Numbered from the stretch's first letter, positions 7,466-16,572 are shown. The stretch is 64,000 bases of DNA from Paenibacillus sp. 598K (GCF_003851045.1 NZ_BFBX01000042.1:14428-78427); one strand, 5' to 3'. Numbers and translations: made by a program. The notes: generated by a model not told the origin, from the sequence alone.

Positions 7466-9613
7466 ATGAAAGCATTGGTATTGGCAGAGAAGCCGAGCGT
7501 CGCGCGGGAGCTGGCGCGCGTGCTCGGCTGCCATCAGAAGCAGCGGCATCACTTTGAAGGCGGGCAATATGTCGTCACCTGGGCGCTCGGACATCTCGTG
7601 ACGCTGGCGGAGCCCGAGGACTACGACAGCAAGTACAAGAGCTGGACGCTGGAGGATCTGCCGCTCCTGCCAGGCAAGATGGAGCTGAAGGTGATGAAGG
7701 AGACCTCCCAGCAATTCCGGGGGGTGGCTCAGCTATGCAAGCGGAGCGACATCCAGGAGCTGATCATCGCCACCGATGCCGGTCGGGAGGGCGAGCTCGT
7801 CGCCCGCTGGATTATGGAGCTGGTCCGCTGGCGCAAGCCGTTCAAGCGGCTCTGGATCTCCTCGCAGACCGACCAGGCGATCCGCGATGGCTTCCGGTCG
7901 CTGAAGCCCGGGCGCGACTATGATCCGCTGTATGCCTCCGCCGTCTGCCGCGCCGAGGCCGACTGGCTGATCGGGCTGAACATGACCCGCGCCCTGACAG
8001 TCAAGTACAATGCCCAGTTGGCCGCCGGTCGCGTGCAGACGCCGACGCTCGCGATGATGATGACGCGCGAGCGCGAGATCGACAGCTTCCGGCCTCAGCC
8101 GTACTGGACGGTCAGCGCTGACCTGGGCGGCTTCCAGGGCGCATACCGGACTCAGGAGGGCCATGACGGCCGTCTATGGGACCAGAGCGAGGCCGAGGCG
8201 GTAGCTGCGCGCCTACAAGGCAAGCAAGCCCGAATAGACAAGCTGAAGACGTCGCACAAGACGGAGCCGCAGCCGCTCGCCTACGATCTCACCGAGCTGC
8301 AGCGCGACGCCAACAAGCGGCTCGGCTTCTCTGCCAAGCAGACCTCTACGGTGCTGCAGCGGCTCTACGAGCAGCACAAGCTCGTCACCTACCCGCGCAC
8401 CGACTCGCGCTACCTGACGAGTGACATGGCGCCGACGCTCAAGGGCAGGCTGGAGAGCGTGGCGGTAGGGCCTTATACCTCGCTGGCGCGCAAGGCGCTC
8501 CGCCAGCGGCTCCAGATCACTGGCCGGATCGTCGACGACAGCAAGGTGACGGATCACCATGCGATCATCCCGACGGAGCAGTACGTGCAGCTGGGCGCGC
8601 TCAGCAACGAGGAGCGCAAGCTGTATGACCTGATCGTCAAGCGCTTCATCGCCCTGTTCTACCCGGTCTATCGCTATGACGAGACGAGCGTCGTGCTGCG
8701 GGCGGGAGAGGACGCGCTATATGCGCGCGGACGGATCGAGACCGATGCGGGCTGGAAGGAGGTCTACGGCGCCTCCAACGCAGTAGCGGAAGAGGACGAG
8801 GAGGAGGGAGCGCGAGAGCAGGAGCCGCAGCAGCTGCTGCCGGCGCTCCAGCACGGCCAGCAGCTCAGGATCGCCAGCGCCAAGGCGAGAGGACTGCAGA
8901 CGCAGCCGCCGCCGCGCTACACCGAATCCGCGTTGCTCTCGGTGATGGAGAAGCACTCGCTCGGCACGCCGGCGACGCGAGCGGACATCATCGAGAAGCT
9001 GCTGCATACGGATACGATCGAGCGAGTACGGGGGCGGCTGCAACCGACGGGCAAAGGCAAACAACTGATCGAGCTCGTCGTCGAGGAGCTGCGCAGCCCG
9101 GAGTTGACTGCGGAGTGGGAGCGGGAGCTGGAGCGGATCGCGCGCGGCAAGGGCAATCGCGAGCAGTTCATGGCCGGCATCCGACAGCAGGCGGAGAAGT
9201 GGGTCGGCGAGGTGAAGGCGGAGACGCGGGAGTACAAGCCGCATAATCTGACGCACTCCCGCTGTCCCGAGTGCGCCAAGCCGCTCATGGAGGTCAAGAG
9301 CAAGCGGGGCACAACGCTCGTCTGCTCCGACCGCGAATGCGGATATCGGCGGTCGGCGGAGCCGGCGCTTTCGAACAAGCGTTGTCCCCAGTGCCGCAAA
9401 AAGATGGAGATCCACACGGGCAAGGCAGGCAAATACGCCCAGTGCAGGCCGTGCAACTTCGTCGAGAAGCTGGATGGCGAGCGGAGCGGGGGCGGTCGTC
9501 AGCATCGTCGCCAGCAGGAGCAGCTCGTCCAGCAATACAGCGACAATGTCTCGCTCGGCTCAAGCCTGGGCGACGCGCTCAAGGCGGCGCTGGAGCAGCA
9601 GGACAAAAAATAG
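7466..9613 (+). CDS. topB: DNA topoisomerase III (type IA)
   Basis: A 715-residue ATP-independent topoisomerase that passes single strands and decatenates DNA. The N-terminal Toprim domain has EKPSVAREL and TDAGREGELVARW. The catalytic tyrosine is in VTYPRTDSRYL (about residue 310). A TopoIII-specific stretch (LGTPATRADIIEKLLHT) and two C-terminal zinc ribbons follow (CPEC...CSDRECGY and CPQC...CRPC, about 603-675). The extra zinc ribbons and Gln/Arg-rich tail are typical of Bacillus TopB. It has its own TTGACA promoter. It is convergent with traX, with 44 bp between the stops. Confidence 0.92.
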   Translation: MKALVLAEKPSVARELARVLGCHQKQRHHFEGGQYVVTWALGHLVTLAEPEDYDSKYKSWTLEDLPLLPGKMELKVMKETSQQFRGVAQLCKRSDIQELIIATDAGREGELVARWIMELVRWRKPFKRLWISSQTDQAIRDGFRSLKPGRDYDPLYASAVCRAEADWLIGLNMTRALTVKYNAQLAAGRVQTPTLAMMMTREREIDSFRPQPYWTVSADLGGFQGAYRTQEGHDGRLWDQSEAEAVAARLQGKQARIDKLKTSHKTEPQPLAYDLTELQRDANKRLGFSAKQTSTVLQRLYEQHKLVTYPRTDSRYLTSDMAPTLKGRLESVAVGPYTSLARKALRQRLQITGRIVDDSKVTDHHAIIPTEQYVQLGALSNEERKLYDLIVKRFIALFYPVYRYDETSVVLRAGEDALYARGRIETDAGWKEVYGASNAVAEEDEEEGAREQEPQQLLPALQHGQQLRIASAKARGLQTQPPPRYTESALLSVMEKHSLGTPATRADIIEKLLHTDTIERVRGRLQPTGKGKQLIELVVEELRSPELTAEWERELERIARGKGNREQFMAGIRQQAEKWVGEVKAETREYKPHNLTHSRCPECAKPLMEVKSKRGTTLVCSDRECGYRRSAEPALSNKRCPQCRKKMEIHTGKAGKYAQCRPCNFVEKLDGERSGGGRQHRRQQEQLVQQYSDNVSLGSSLGDALKAALEQQDKK

Positions 9614-9657
9614 GTTCGGCGGAACGGAACATTGTCGACATGACACGGCTGGCCGAC

Positions 9658-10299
9658 TTATCTTGTCGGGATCATCAACTGCGCCAATCCCAGGAGCACC
9701 AGATGGCCGGGGTAAAAGCTGCGCCATACCCAGCGAGGCAACGGGATGCGGTCAATGGTGCGAAAGACGATCGGCCAATAGACGAGCAGCGCCGTAGCAA
9801 CGATGCTGTACAGCTGCGTCTCCCAATGCTTCGTCAGCAGCGTCGATAGATTAAGCAGCAGATGCAGCAGCAACTGCATCTGCCCCCGGCTGTAGCGATA
9901 GATGAGCACCAGCGCTAGCCCGTAATAGCCGTAGTTGAAGCTGAACGTCTCGAGGATGTAGGCGGCGAGGGCGACGATGGCGACCATCAGGACGGGATGG
10001 GACCACCGCTGCATCGCCACCAGCGCCAGCAGACTGACCAGCAGCGTGCCGACGACGTTGATGTCGTCGGAGTGCAGCGCCCATTGATACGGGAGCTGCG
10101 AGAGGACGGCGATTACAGCCAGCCGCACGATGTACCGCTTCATGTTGGAGGTATGGTGGAAGCCGAGCACCAGGGCGTACGTATACAAGGGGAAAGCGAG
10201 TCGGCCGATAATCCGCCATAGCGAATCCTGCGGGAAAAATACCAGGCCGATATGATCGATCAGCATCGTCAGCATAGCTACGATTTGCAACGCCAGCAC
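9658..10299 (-). CDS. TraX-family membrane protein
   Basis: A polytopic membrane protein of about 213 residues with seven or more hydrophobic segments. The opening (QIVAMLTMLIDHIGLVFFP), then IIGRLAFPLYTYALVLGF and SQLPYQWAL, matches TraX proteins. F-plasmid TraX acetylates pilin, but chromosomal homologues in Firmicutes have no known substrate. The start is uncertain: GTG at 10299 has AAGGCG immediately beside it, and a TTG at 10290 would give the more usual family N-terminus. It is divergent from the GyrI-like gene. Confidence 0.75.
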   Translation of the reverse strand: MLALQIVAMLTMLIDHIGLVFFPQDSLWRIIGRLAFPLYTYALVLGFHHTSNMKRYIVRLAVIAVLSQLPYQWALHSDDINVVGTLLVSLLALVAMQRWSHPVLMVAIVALAAYILETFSFNYGYYGLALVLIYRYSRGQMQLLLHLLLNLSTLLTKHWETQLYSIVATALLVYWPIVFRTIDRIPLPRWVWRSFYPGHLVLLGLAQLMIPTR

Positions 10300-10380
10300 C
10301 GCCTTTCATCAAACCGTTGGTATTGTCAGTATACGCGGAGGACGACGATTTCAACAAGTCGGGGGAATTGGTTAAAACAG

Positions 10381-10410
10381 TTGCAGCGAGGGGCAAGATA
10401 TGAGTACAAT
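10381..10410 (+). promoter_or_regulatory. Putative promoter of the GyrI-like gene
   Basis: TTGCAG (10381-10386) and TACAAT (10405-10410) with an 18-bp spacer, about 74 bp before the chosen start codon. Confidence 0.45.
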
Positions 10411-10483
10411 GGGTATTGACAACTATCACTCAGACAGCGATCAGCCGAGCCGTATCCATTCTGAAGCCTTGGAGGAAACCGCT

Positions 10484-10951
10484 ATGGACAATTGCACGCT
10501 GGTGAACAAGCCCTCGCTAAATTTGACCGGCCTGAGTTACTCCGGCCCCTACTCAACCCTGCCGGAGCAGGCGATTCGACTGCAGAGCGAGTTCCTTGCA
10601 CGAAAGCACGAGTTGAACAATGATGTCAAGTCCTCCATCGTGTACAGCCCGTTTCACGGCAATGAGGTATTCGCTACTTACTGGGCTTGCTTTGAGACGG
10701 CGCATCTGGAGGAAGTCCCGGAAGGGATGGTCCAATTTACCGTGCCGGAGCATGCCTATGCCATGGTCACCTGCACCAATGAGAGAATGGGGGAGGGCTA
10801 CGAGCAGATCGCAGCCTGGATGGCCGAGCACAAGCTCCAGAAGGATGACAACGCGGTGACGATTGAGGTTTTTTATATCGATGAGCATTTGGAGGAAGAG
10901 CCGGTAGATATCCTGATCCCGATCAAGGAAGCGGCTTTGCCCCGAACCTAG
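10484..10951 (+). CDS. GyrI-like small-molecule-binding domain protein
   Basis: A 155-residue stand-alone effector-binding domain. ATG 10484 follows TTGGAGGAAACC; the 28-residue upstream extension has no ribosome binding site. The core (GLSYSGPYSTLPEQAIRL, VYSPFHGNEVFATYWACFET, MVQFTVPEHAYAMVTCTN, GYEQIAAWMAEHKL, VEVF-type strand, VDILIPI) fits the duplicated beta-alpha-beta-beta GyrI-like fold found at the end of BmrR/Rob-type regulators. There is no DNA-binding domain, so it may sequester or act on a ligand. Ends at a terminator. Confidence 0.72.
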   Translation: MDNCTLVNKPSLNLTGLSYSGPYSTLPEQAIRLQSEFLARKHELNNDVKSSIVYSPFHGNEVFATYWACFETAHLEEVPEGMVQFTVPEHAYAMVTCTNERMGEGYEQIAAWMAEHKLQKDDNAVTIEVFYIDEHLEEEPVDILIPIKEAALPRT

Positions 10952-10962
10952 CATACAAGTGC

Positions 10963-11000
10963 GAGCTGCGTTCGCGAAGAGCGACAAGCAGCTCTTTTTT
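10963..11000 (+). terminator. Rho-independent terminator
   Basis: GAGCTGC (10963-10969) pairs with GCAGCTC (10988-10994), followed by TTTTTT. The loop itself contains TTCGCGAA. Confidence 0.75.
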
Positions 11001-11042
11001 CTGTGACCGGCTCGTGATATTCGGTTATTAAGAGGTGTCGAC

Positions 11043-11492
11043 ATGACCGATGATTGGCGTCGCTCACTGCTGCGCGGGACGACGGCAGGTCTGCTGTCGG
11101 GCGTCGCGCTTGGCCTGCTGCTCAAGGCGATCGAGCAGTGGAGCGGCAGCAAGGTGTATACGTTATTGTTGAATGTAGATTTTATCCCCTGGTTGCCGGA
11201 AGCGCTCCCCGAATGGCTCGAGTTCGCCATGCATCTGGTCGTCGCAGTGCCGCTCGGCTGGGCCTGTGCGTACCTGGCGGTCCGTTACGGCCGTCCGCTG
11301 CGCTTCGGGGCTGCGACAGGGCTGGCAGCCGCTGTGCTGACCTGGGCGCCGCTGACTGCACTCTCCGACCGCACGCCGGACACCGCTGACATCGGCGCGC
11401 TCCGCTGGTGGCTGGCTGCCCATCTGATCTACGGTCTGGTGCTCGGACTAGCGCTTCGACGGTTAATGTCCCGGCGAGAGGTGAGGAGGTAA
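11043..11492 (+). CDS. Conserved membrane protein of unknown function
   Basis: A 149-residue protein with four hydrophobic segments (about 12-28, 60-80, 88-106, 123-140) and basic ends. The stretch KVYTLLLNVDFIPWLPEALPE lies between segments one and two and is probably outside or at the membrane face. I do not recognise the family. ATG 11043 follows AAGAGGTGTCGAC. It lies 6 bp before an acetyltransferase gene and probably shares its transcript. The short AAAGCC-free spacer and common strand suggest an operon reaching the VOC gene. Confidence 0.55.
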   Translation: MTDDWRRSLLRGTTAGLLSGVALGLLLKAIEQWSGSKVYTLLLNVDFIPWLPEALPEWLEFAMHLVVAVPLGWACAYLAVRYGRPLRFGAATGLAAAVLTWAPLTALSDRTPDTADIGALRWWLAAHLIYGLVLGLALRRLMSRREVRR

Positions 11493-11498
11493 GAGGCT

Positions 11499-12077
11499 AT
11501 GGCCTATCTATACGGAGCCAGGATCATGCTGCGAGAATATCGACCGCTGGATTTGCCCTATATGCGGGCGTGGGTCAACAATCCTGCCATCACGTCCTCG
11601 CTCTCCGATGTGTTCCTGTATCCGCATACGTTACAGGAGACCGAGCAGTTCCTGCAGCGGGCGATGGAGGGGGAGGAGAGCCACCGCGGGTTTGTGCTCG
11701 CGCACCGGGACACCGAAGCCTATATCGGTCAGATCGATCTGTTCGAGATCGACTGGAAAAACCGGACGGCCGAGTTGGGTATCGTCATCGGCGATCCGGC
11801 CGATCATGGACGCGGCTATGGTCGCGAAGCGATCGGCGTACTGCAGCAGTTTGTTTTCCACGAGTTGAACCTGCATCGTCTCCAACTGGAGGTGCACGAG
11901 GATAATGCTGCCGCGTTGGCGTGTTATCGACATTGCGGCTTCCGTGAGGAGGGGCGTCAGCGGCAGCGTCATTATCGGCATGGTCGTTACACCGATCTGG
12001 TGCTGATGGGCATCCTCCGCGCAGAGTACGAGCAGCAGCTGGATGCCGCACGGCAATCGAGGAGGATGGCGGAGTAA
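11499..12077 (+). CDS. RimJ/RimL-type GNAT acetyltransferase
   Basis: A 192-residue acetyltransferase. It has the RimL-like opening GARIMLREYRPLDLPYM, the core ELGIVIGDPADHGRGYGREA (acetyl-CoA loop H/R-G-R-G-Y-G), LNLHRLQLEVHEDNAAALAC and YRHCGFREEGRQRQRHYRHG. These are signatures of the family that acetylates protein N-termini, amino sugars or antibiotics; the substrate here cannot be told. GAGGTGAGGAGGTAAGAGGCT precedes the ATG. The C-terminal tail beyond residue 175 is a basic and Gln-rich helix. Confidence 0.87.
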   Translation: MAYLYGARIMLREYRPLDLPYMRAWVNNPAITSSLSDVFLYPHTLQETEQFLQRAMEGEESHRGFVLAHRDTEAYIGQIDLFEIDWKNRTAELGIVIGDPADHGRGYGREAIGVLQQFVFHELNLHRLQLEVHEDNAAALACYRHCGFREEGRQRQRHYRHGRYTDLVLMGILRAEYEQQLDAARQSRRMAE

Positions 12078-12186
12078 GGGTTCAGACGGAGCCGGGCCGG
12101 GTATAGGAGAGAGAGGGATGCCAGGGCATCCATATTGACTCCGCGCAGCGGTGAGCTGTGCGATCCCGGGAAGGAGACAACCGTAC

Positions 12187-12657
12187 ATGAATCCACACGA
12201 GGCGGATATCGACGGCTACACTTTAATCCAACTGCCGGTCAGTGATTTGGCGAGATCGGTTGCGTTTTATAAGGATCTGCTAGGTTTTGTCGAGGAGAAC
12301 CCGCAGTCGGAGCAGAAGAGCAGCCGATTCCTTCGCATTCGCAATGGCGGCGGCGAGGATGGTCGGGGAGCCGGCCCGACGCTTCATCTGATGGTGACCG
12401 ATGCGATCAAGCTGAAGCCGACCCAGTGGGAGATCGAAGGCCAGCCGATTCATGCGCTGGAGCTGCATTCCAAAAACATCCGCGCGCTGCATGAGCGGCT
12501 GACGGATGCTGGCGTCCGGATCATCGAGAAGCCTTATTTCACCCCTCCGGCGGGCGGCTACCTGAAGTTCCTCGATCCCGATAGTCACCTGATCTGCATC
12601 AATCAGGCGGAGGAGTATACGACTAACGATGATGTGCAGGCTGAAGCCGGCGTCTGA
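12187..12657 (+). CDS. VOC-family (glyoxalase/dioxygenase fold) protein
   Basis: A 156-residue protein with a single VOC module of paired beta-alpha-beta-beta-beta units: IQLPVSDLARSVAFYKDLLGF, then HALELHSKNIRALHERLTDAGVRI, and GGYLKFLDPDSHLICI. The likely metal residues are a His in TLHLMV and a Glu in HALELHS. ATG 12187 follows AAGGAGACAACC; the twelve-residue upstream extension lacks a site. VOC proteins include lyases, dioxygenases and resistance proteins, so no substrate is assigned. Confidence 0.82.
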   Translation: MNPHEADIDGYTLIQLPVSDLARSVAFYKDLLGFVEENPQSEQKSSRFLRIRNGGGEDGRGAGPTLHLMVTDAIKLKPTQWEIEGQPIHALELHSKNIRALHERLTDAGVRIIEKPYFTPPAGGYLKFLDPDSHLICINQAEEYTTNDDVQAEAGV

Positions 12658-12712
12658 CCTGGCGTGATGCAGATCCAGCGCCAATATGACCGAGTTGCGC
12701 CAGTAAGGGCGG

Positions 12713-12741
12713 CCGGGTCGCCGAGTGCGACCCGGTCGCTT
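12713..12741 (+). terminator. Probable terminator hairpin
   Basis: A 9-bp perfect stem, CCGGGTCGC (12713-12721) with GCGACCCGG (12727-12735), loop CGAGT, followed by TCGCTTTGTT. The T-run is weak. Confidence 0.5.
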
Positions 12742-12774
12742 TGTTGTGCATAAAAGCGGTTACGGCGCATGACT

Positions 12775-12804
12775 CTGTCAATCGATGGCGCAAAGCGGTA
12801 TAAT
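12775..12804 (+). promoter_or_regulatory. Putative promoter of the glycosyltransferase gene
   Basis: CTGTCA (12775-12780) and TATAAT (12799-12804), 18-bp spacer, 38 bp before the TTG start. Confidence 0.5.
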
Positions 12805-12842
12805 TGAGGCAAACCCAAAGGCCGGATAGGAGGCAATCGGAT

Positions 12843-13997
12843 TTGAAAATTTTGCAGGCGCTGTTTTTCCCGCCGGAGCAACCGGGCGGCGTGTCGTCGA
12901 TGGTCCCCTATGTTCAAGAACGATTTCAGCAGATGGGCTGGCCAATGGATATTTTCTCCCTGCCCAAACGAATTCGCAACAAGGGCCACGAGGACGTTCA
13001 GTTCGTCACGTTTGACATCGCTTCTTATGCAGGCAGCTCGATTGTGGAAAAATACATTCAGACCTACCGCGACTATGTCTGGTGGACCCGTATGCGAATC
13101 AAGAGCAGCTATGATCTGATCCATGCCCATCACCCGATCGCTGCGCTGGTCATGGAGCAGGTATTCCCGGACACGCCGGTCGTGATGACGATCCACTCCA
13201 GCTACGAGCGCGAGCTCATCCTGAACGGCCGCATCCAGGAGGGCAGCCAGGAGCATCGGTTCCTGACCGCGCTCTATGGCGAGCTGGAGCATCGGATGGA
13301 CGGCCTGATGACGGTCTCGGCGTCGTTCCGCAGCTATCTCGCGCCTTACCTGCAGCATCCCGAGCGCGTGCGCGTCATCCCCAACGGCTTCGACGAGAAG
13401 CGATTCCGTCCGATCTCTCACGAGAATGCCGTGCCGCAGCTGATCACCGTATGTCGGCTCGTCCCGGCCAAGGGGCTGGATATCCTCCTGCGCGCCTGCG
13501 GCGAGCTGAAGCGACGCGAGATTCCGTTCGTGCTGCATATGATCGGCGACGGCCCGATCCGCGAGGAGCTGGAGCAGCTGGCGGTGGAGCTGAATCTGTA
13601 CGATGATATTATATTCTATGGCTATATGCTGCATCCGGAGGAATTCATGCCGTTCTTCGATATCTTCGTGCTGCCCTCGCGCGCCGAAGCCTTCGGCTCG
13701 GTATTCGCCGAGGCCGCGCTCTGCTGGCTCGCGCTCGTCGGCACCGACGTGGGCGGGATTGCGGAGCAGATCCAGGATGGCGTCAACGGCCTGCTCGTCA
13801 AGCCCGAAGATCCGATAGCCTTGGCCGAGGCGCTCGAGAAGCTCATCTCCGACCCGACCTATCGCTACAACATGGCGCGGGCGGCATGGGAGCGGGCCAA
13901 AAAGGACTACTCCCTGCAGCGCGTCATCCTGCAGATGCGCGAGTTCTATCTGAACAGCGTCTCCGAGGCCGCGCCGAGCAGCGAGTCAGAGTCCTAG
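12843..13997 (+). CDS. GT4-family glycosyltransferase
   Basis: A 384-residue retaining GT-B glycosyltransferase. The TTG at 12843 is nine bases after AGGAGG and gives the normal family start (LKILQALFFPPEQPGGVSS). Landmarks: the acceptor-side YDLIHAHHPIAALV and TIHSSYERELI, the linker VIPNGFDEKRFRP, and the donor-binding ITVCRLVPAKGLDILL, HMIGDGP and LPSRAEAFGSVFAEAALC with the two Glu of the EX7E motif. It lacks signal or membrane segments. The substrate may be a lipid, a small thiol or a surface polymer; context gives no clue. Its last 12 bp overlap the convergent transporter gene. Confidence 0.88.
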   Translation: MKILQALFFPPEQPGGVSSMVPYVQERFQQMGWPMDIFSLPKRIRNKGHEDVQFVTFDIASYAGSSIVEKYIQTYRDYVWWTRMRIKSSYDLIHAHHPIAALVMEQVFPDTPVVMTIHSSYERELILNGRIQEGSQEHRFLTALYGELEHRMDGLMTVSASFRSYLAPYLQHPERVRVIPNGFDEKRFRPISHENAVPQLITVCRLVPAKGLDILLRACGELKRREIPFVLHMIGDGPIREELEQLAVELNLYDDIIFYGYMLHPEEFMPFFDIFVLPSRAEAFGSVFAEAALCWLALVGTDVGGIAEQIQDGVNGLLVKPEDPIALAEALEKLISDPTYRYNMARAAWERAKKDYSLQRVILQMREFYLNSVSEAAPSSESES

Positions 13998-15023
13998 GCT
14001 GCGTCGACGGATAATCAGGAAAAGCCAGCCAAGGCTGAATAAACCAAACAACGGGTACAAGGTCGATACCAACGGGCCGAAGCCGATCTGGCTGGCGGCA
14101 TAGCAGAACGCGAGTATCGCTAGGATCAGCAGCTCGCGCGGCCAGCGCAGACGCTCGCGCAGCTGCAGCGATAAGCCGTAAATATCGGCGATCAGCGTGG
14201 TGAAGATCTCGGCGAAGATGAGGAAAATATATATTAACTGAATCGTGCCGCCAAGCTCTCTGGCGATCCCGCCCATCGGGATGGCGAACTGAGAGATGCC
14301 GGGCATGTACAATGACAAAGCAACATGTCCGACCAGCAGCATAAAGCCGATCCCGATGCCGCCGATCCAGGCCCCGGCGACGATGACGCCGCGGTCCCGG
14401 ATCCTCGCCCCGAGCGGTACGAGCACCGCCTGCGCCATCGACAGGTTAAACGCCGCATAGAGTAGCGGAGACGCCCACAGCGCCCAGGGGGAGTAGTCGC
14501 TGCCGAGCAGCAGCCATCGATCGGAGCCGGGCGAGCGGATCGTATCAACCATGATGATCGCCGTGAAGAGGAGCATGATCGGCACGACGATTGTATTGAC
14601 GACGAGGATCGCCTGCATGCCTTTGCGCAGCAGCAGGAAGCAGCCCAGCAGCGTGATCAGCAGTCCGGTCTGGTAATGCAGTCCGAGATGCTCGTTGAAG
14701 ATCGAGCCTGCGCCTGCCAGCATGACCGCCGAGACGGCCAGCAGGACGACCAGCATGAAATAACTGACCCAGCGTCCGGCCTTTGGACCGAACAGCGTCT
14801 TGTTGAGATCCTCATAGGAACGCGCGCCGATCTCCGAGGCGATCAGCATCATTTTGGCGCCGAGCCAGACGAACATGGCGGTCGAGATGAGGATCGCGGC
14901 CGCTCCCCAGGCGCCGAAGCGCGTGAAGAACTGCAGGATCTCCTGACCGCTGGCAAATCCTGCTCCCACGATCGTACCGATGTAAGTGAGAGCGACCTGA
15001 AGCGTTAATCCCAGCCTCCGCAT
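13986..15023 (-). CDS. YkvI-family membrane transporter
   Basis: A 345-residue protein with ten or more transmembrane segments. The opening TYIGTIVGAGFASGQEILQFF is the unwound-helix signature of the APC/LeuT-like YkvI family of Bacillales. Further segments include PIMLLFTAIIM and LLYAAFNLSMAQAVLVPLG. The start is the second ATG (15023), seven bases after AGGAGG; the ATG at 15041 lies upstream of that site. An amino-acid or small-ion solute is plausible from the fold only. Its 3' end overlaps the glycosyltransferase gene by 12 bp. Confidence 0.8.
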   Translation of the reverse strand: MRRLGLTLQVALTYIGTIVGAGFASGQEILQFFTRFGAWGAAAILISTAMFVWLGAKMMLIASEIGARSYEDLNKTLFGPKAGRWVSYFMLVVLLAVSAVMLAGAGSIFNEHLGLHYQTGLLITLLGCFLLLRKGMQAILVVNTIVVPIMLLFTAIIMVDTIRSPGSDRWLLLGSDYSPWALWASPLLYAAFNLSMAQAVLVPLGARIRDRGVIVAGAWIGGIGIGFMLLVGHVALSLYMPGISQFAIPMGGIARELGGTIQLIYIFLIFAEIFTTLIADIYGLSLQLRERLRWPRELLILAILAFCYAASQIGFGPLVSTLYPLFGLFSLGWLFLIIRRRSLGL

Positions 15024-15113
15024 GGCTGTCCCTCCTCTCATCCACTCTTACTAGCGTATGAGAGTACAGGGACAGGCATGACTGCGCGTGCCTAAATGAT
15101 CGTCGGACAGGCG

Positions 15114-15839
15114 TCAGGCGTGGCTAAAAAGCTTGATGGAGAGAATTTCGCGGTTTTTCGGGTCCATATCGAATTTGAGCAAGGCGCCTTTGGCCTTGTA
15201 GCCGATGACGTAGCTCGTATGGGTCGTCGGCTTGCCCAGCGCCTCTAGCACATCGTCTTCGAAATCGCCGATCCTCACGCCATTCAGCCCGGTTCGAACG
15301 CCCGATTCATACACCTCGATGAAGCGGATCTGCTGATCCTTGCCGTAACCGACGGAGAAGCCGTTATAGCTGCTCACCGTGATCGCCTCTTCGCCGTCCT
15401 TCAGCGTATAGGTGTCGTTGGCAGCGCCGAACTGTTCATTAGCTTTGACGATCGACTCGCCGATCGCCAGATTGATCAGCTGCGGGGCGCCGGTATTCCA
15501 TTTTTCTTCGATGACGCCGGCGGTCACATTGTCCTCCGGAGGTCTGACGTTCTCGCCCGTCCCCTGGCTCTTGCCGCTCTCATCGGGCAGGGGCAGCACC
15601 GGCTCGTCGACCGGCGGCTGTTTGTCGTAGGATTGCTGAGGGCTGTCCGCGCCATCTGACGGATCGTCATCGGCAGTCGGCGGTTGCTGGGTCGTATCGG
15701 GACCGGCTTCGGAGGCTTGTCCATCTGTGCCTGGCGAACCGTCCGTCGGCTGCTGGCAGCCGGATAATGCGAGGAGCAGGGCGGTGCTGACGGCGATCAG
15801 CCGCAGCGATTGCATCCAGTCGTATGTACGCATCGTCAA
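15114..15839 (-). CDS. Lipoprotein with acidic linker, unknown function
   Basis: A lipoprotein of about 241 residues. The signal peptide ends in a lipobox (LALSGC), then a Pro/Asp/Ser/Gln-rich linker of about 90 residues, then a C-terminal domain of about 110 residues. In that domain, INLAIGESIVKANEQFGAAN and NGVRIGDFEDDVLEALGKPT look like two copies of a 'G-s-xx-V-xx-xx-GxP' motif seen in stalk-like and DUF4309-type lipoproteins; I do not claim the family. AGGAGG lies six bases before TTG 15839 and twelve before ATG 15833, so the TTG is the more likely start. Divergent from xpt. Confidence 0.68.
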   Translation of the reverse strand: MTMRTYDWMQSLRLIAVSTALLLALSGCQQPTDGSPGTDGQASEAGPDTTQQPPTADDDPSDGADSPQQSYDKQPPVDEPVLPLPDESGKSQGTGENVRPPEDNVTAGVIEEKWNTGAPQLINLAIGESIVKANEQFGAANDTYTLKDGEEAITVSSYNGFSVGYGKDQQIRFIEVYESGVRTGLNGVRIGDFEDDVLEALGKPTTHTSYVIGYKAKGALLKFDMDPKNREILSIKLFSHA

Positions 15840-15881
15840 GTTCGACCTCCTGATTGACTCACGATGATGTATAACCAAGGG

Positions 15882-15900
15882 ATTAGGCCCATAGCCTAAT
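15882..15900. promoter_or_regulatory. Inverted repeat between the lipoprotein gene and xpt
   Basis: ATTAGGC / CCATA / GCCTAAT, a perfect 7-bp inverted repeat in the divergent intergenic space. It could be an operator or a small hairpin. There is no T-run. Confidence 0.35.
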
Positions 15901-15993
15901 AGAAATAAATTTGCAGGTTTCACGCCGATCAAGTTGCGCAAGCGCCCTCGGCTGTGGTAACTTATCCAAAAAAGGTCTTCCGGTGAAGGGAAC

Positions 15994-16572
15994 GTGAAAC
16001 TCATGGAATTGCTAAAAGAACGCATTTTGCGCGAAGCTTCGATCTTGAATAGCGATGTGCTCAAGCTCGACGGCTTGCTCAATCACCAGGTCGACCCGGT
16101 GTTAACGATGGAGATGGGAAGAGAATTCGCCAGAAGATTTGCCGAGGAGAATATCACCAAGGTCATCACAGTAGAATCCTCCGGGATCCCGGTGTCCTTC
16201 GCGGCGGCGCTGACGCTGGGCGTACCCTTGCTGTTCGCTCGTCGCAAGAAAACATTGATCGCCGACCCCGACGCGCTGTCGGAGCGCGTGCCATCCTTCA
16301 CTAAAGGTATTGTAACAGATATTATGGTCTCAAAGGAATATCTGACCGCTGAGGATCGTGTGCTTTTTATCGACGATATTATCGCCAACGGCGATGCGGC
16401 GCGCGGGCTGATCAAAATTATCGAGCGTTCCGGGGCGGCGCTCGCCGGCATGGGCGTCGTCGTCGAGAAGACGTTCCAGGCAGGTGGCCGTACGCTGCGA
16501 GAGCAGGGGATCCGAGTGGAGTCGCTGGTTCAGATCGCTTCGTTGGATGGCGGCCAGATCACGTTCGTCTAA
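15994..16572 (+). CDS. xpt: Xanthine phosphoribosyltransferase
   Basis: A 192-residue purine-salvage enzyme converting xanthine and PRPP to XMP. It matches Bacillus Xpt: ILNSDVLKLDGLLNHQVDP, FAEENITKVITVESSGIPVSF, LLFARRKKT, and the PRPP-binding motif RVLFIDDIIANGDAA (122-136). GTG 15994 gives the listed start; ATG 16003 would match B. subtilis Xpt (ME-LK) equally well, and neither has ideal spacing to GAAGGG. Unlike the B. subtilis gene, I see no purine riboswitch in the leader and no pbuX after it. Confidence 0.92.
   Translation: MKLMELLKERILREASILNSDVLKLDGLLNHQVDPVLTMEMGREFARRFAEENITKVITVESSGIPVSFAAALTLGVPLLFARRKKTLIADPDALSERVPSFTKGIVTDIMVSKEYLTAEDRVLFIDDIIANGDAARGLIKIIERSGAALAGMGVVVEKTFQAGGRTLREQGIRVESLVQIASLDGGQITFV

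Noticed and set aside
11043-11492. YqhR homologue
   Set aside because: Size and membrane character fit loosely, but the sequence does not match what I recall of B. subtilis YqhR; left as unknown.
12603-13634. 343-codon minus-strand ORF over the glycosyltransferase
   Set aside because: Antisense shadow of a GT4 gene with intact motifs.
15841-15993. Purine riboswitch before xpt
   Set aside because: B. subtilis xpt has one, so I looked. The conserved purine aptamer core is absent; only a 7-bp inverted repeat is present.
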